A stretch of 64,000 bases of DNA, taken from assembly GCA_049671305.1 (NCBI GenBank), contig JBATUR010000005.1, positions 1-64,000 of the forward strand, in the 5' to 3' direction. Each line of letters starts with the position of its first letter. Position 1 is the stretch's first letter. Below are positions 63,896-64,000 of this stretch, piece by piece. Source of the stretch: CADCTM01 sp049671305 (lineage in GTDB: Bacteria; Cyanobacteriota; Cyanobacteriia; Cyanobacteriales; Coleofasciculaceae). The translations under genes were made by a program, and so were the position numbers. The notes below the pieces were generated by a model. The model was not told the DNA's origin and did no database searches. It worked only from the letters and a program-made list of their open reading frames with translations.

Positions 63896-64000
63896 ATGGA
63901 ATCCCCAATTGAGCGCATTACTCTTTCCCAAACCGCAAAAGATCAACTCCTCAAGCTAAAACGCAGCACCAAAATTGACCAATGGAACATCCTCTGCCGT
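63896..64000 (+). CDS. dndE: DNA phosphorothioation protein DndE, 5' end
   Basis: The ATG lies five bases after the dndD stop. The 35 visible residues (ERITLSQTAKDQLLKLKRST, then a segment ending NILCR) match the N-terminal pattern of DndE. DndE is a small DNA-nick-binding tetramer. The gene runs off the right edge, so anything further downstream, such as dndFGH restriction genes, is not visible. Confidence 0.88.
   Translation, partial: MESPIERITLSQTAKDQLLKLKRSTKIDQWNILCR

Noticed and set aside
57616..64000. Possible SspABCD-type rather than Dnd-type phosphorothioation
   Set aside because: The SGGKDST sulfurtransferase, the SMC-like ATPase and the DndE N-terminus in this order, with a DGQHR protein, are DndBCDE, not SspBCD.

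Overview
The window comes from the chromosome of a phycobilisome-containing, probably filamentous cyanobacterium. The evidence is the oxygenic photosynthesis genes (psbO, psbEFLJ with rubA and ycf48, ndhCKJ, ndhS), a complete phycoerythrocyanin operon (pecBACEF), a PII protein behind an NtcA-type site, a valyl-tRNA synthetase with the cyanobacterial CAAD membrane anchor, and the very frequent GCGATCGC (HIP1) octamer. Phycoerythrocyanin points to a Nostocales, Fischerella/Mastigocladus or Chroococcidiopsis-like lineage. The genus cannot be fixed from the sequence alone.

Layout. 0-10 kb: the end of a kinesin-light-chain-type TPR protein, a probable 6S RNA, a catalytic/non-catalytic M16 peptidase pair, a peptidoglycan-binding protein, a GT14 glycosyltransferase, a three-fold duplicated YflT-like stress protein, a BON lipoprotein and a HAD phosphatase. 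10-20 kb: a stand-alone DALR domain protein, a Crp-family regulator, then pecB-A-C-E-F followed after 14 nt by a sensor kinase with a phytochrome/CBCR-like GAF domain. An OmpR-type response regulator is divergent from pecB. A branched-chain-type substrate-binding protein follows. 20-25 kb: ndhC-K-J, then rubA-ycf48-psbE-F-L-J, the assembly and cytochrome b559 cluster of photosystem II. 25-33 kb: a 1209-residue CHAT/STAND-ATPase/TPR protein facing a small membrane protein, plus mobile palindromic repeats, a small conserved protein and a large acidic protein. 33-41 kb: hisS, a PilP-like lipoprotein, sigF, psbO, phosphoglucomutase, rdgB and glnB.

41-44 kb holds a two-gene McrBC-type restriction system with TPRs in McrB. 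44.7-54.4 kb is housekeeping: valS, a coiled-coil protein, a CPA2 antiporter with USP domains, a HAS-barrel-like protein, ndhS, rodA and mrp. From 54.8 kb to the right edge the content is accessory: an XRE regulator, a CPBP protease, a Ser/Thr kinase fused to GUN4, and a DNA phosphorothioation locus. In that locus dndB diverges from an SBD-HNH nuclease gene followed by dndC, dndD and the start of dndE.

Three regions deserve most attention. The first is the dnd locus, which carries a phosphorothioate-reading HNH nuclease inside the modification operon. The second is the pec operon bracketed by a putative light-sensing two-component system. The third is the CHAT-STAND protein whose coding region has absorbed two palindromic repeats in frame and which faces a small membrane protein. 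No tRNA, rRNA, CRISPR array or complete insertion sequence was seen. Start codons were moved from the longest open frame where a Shine-Dalgarno sequence or family alignment argued for it; each case is stated.
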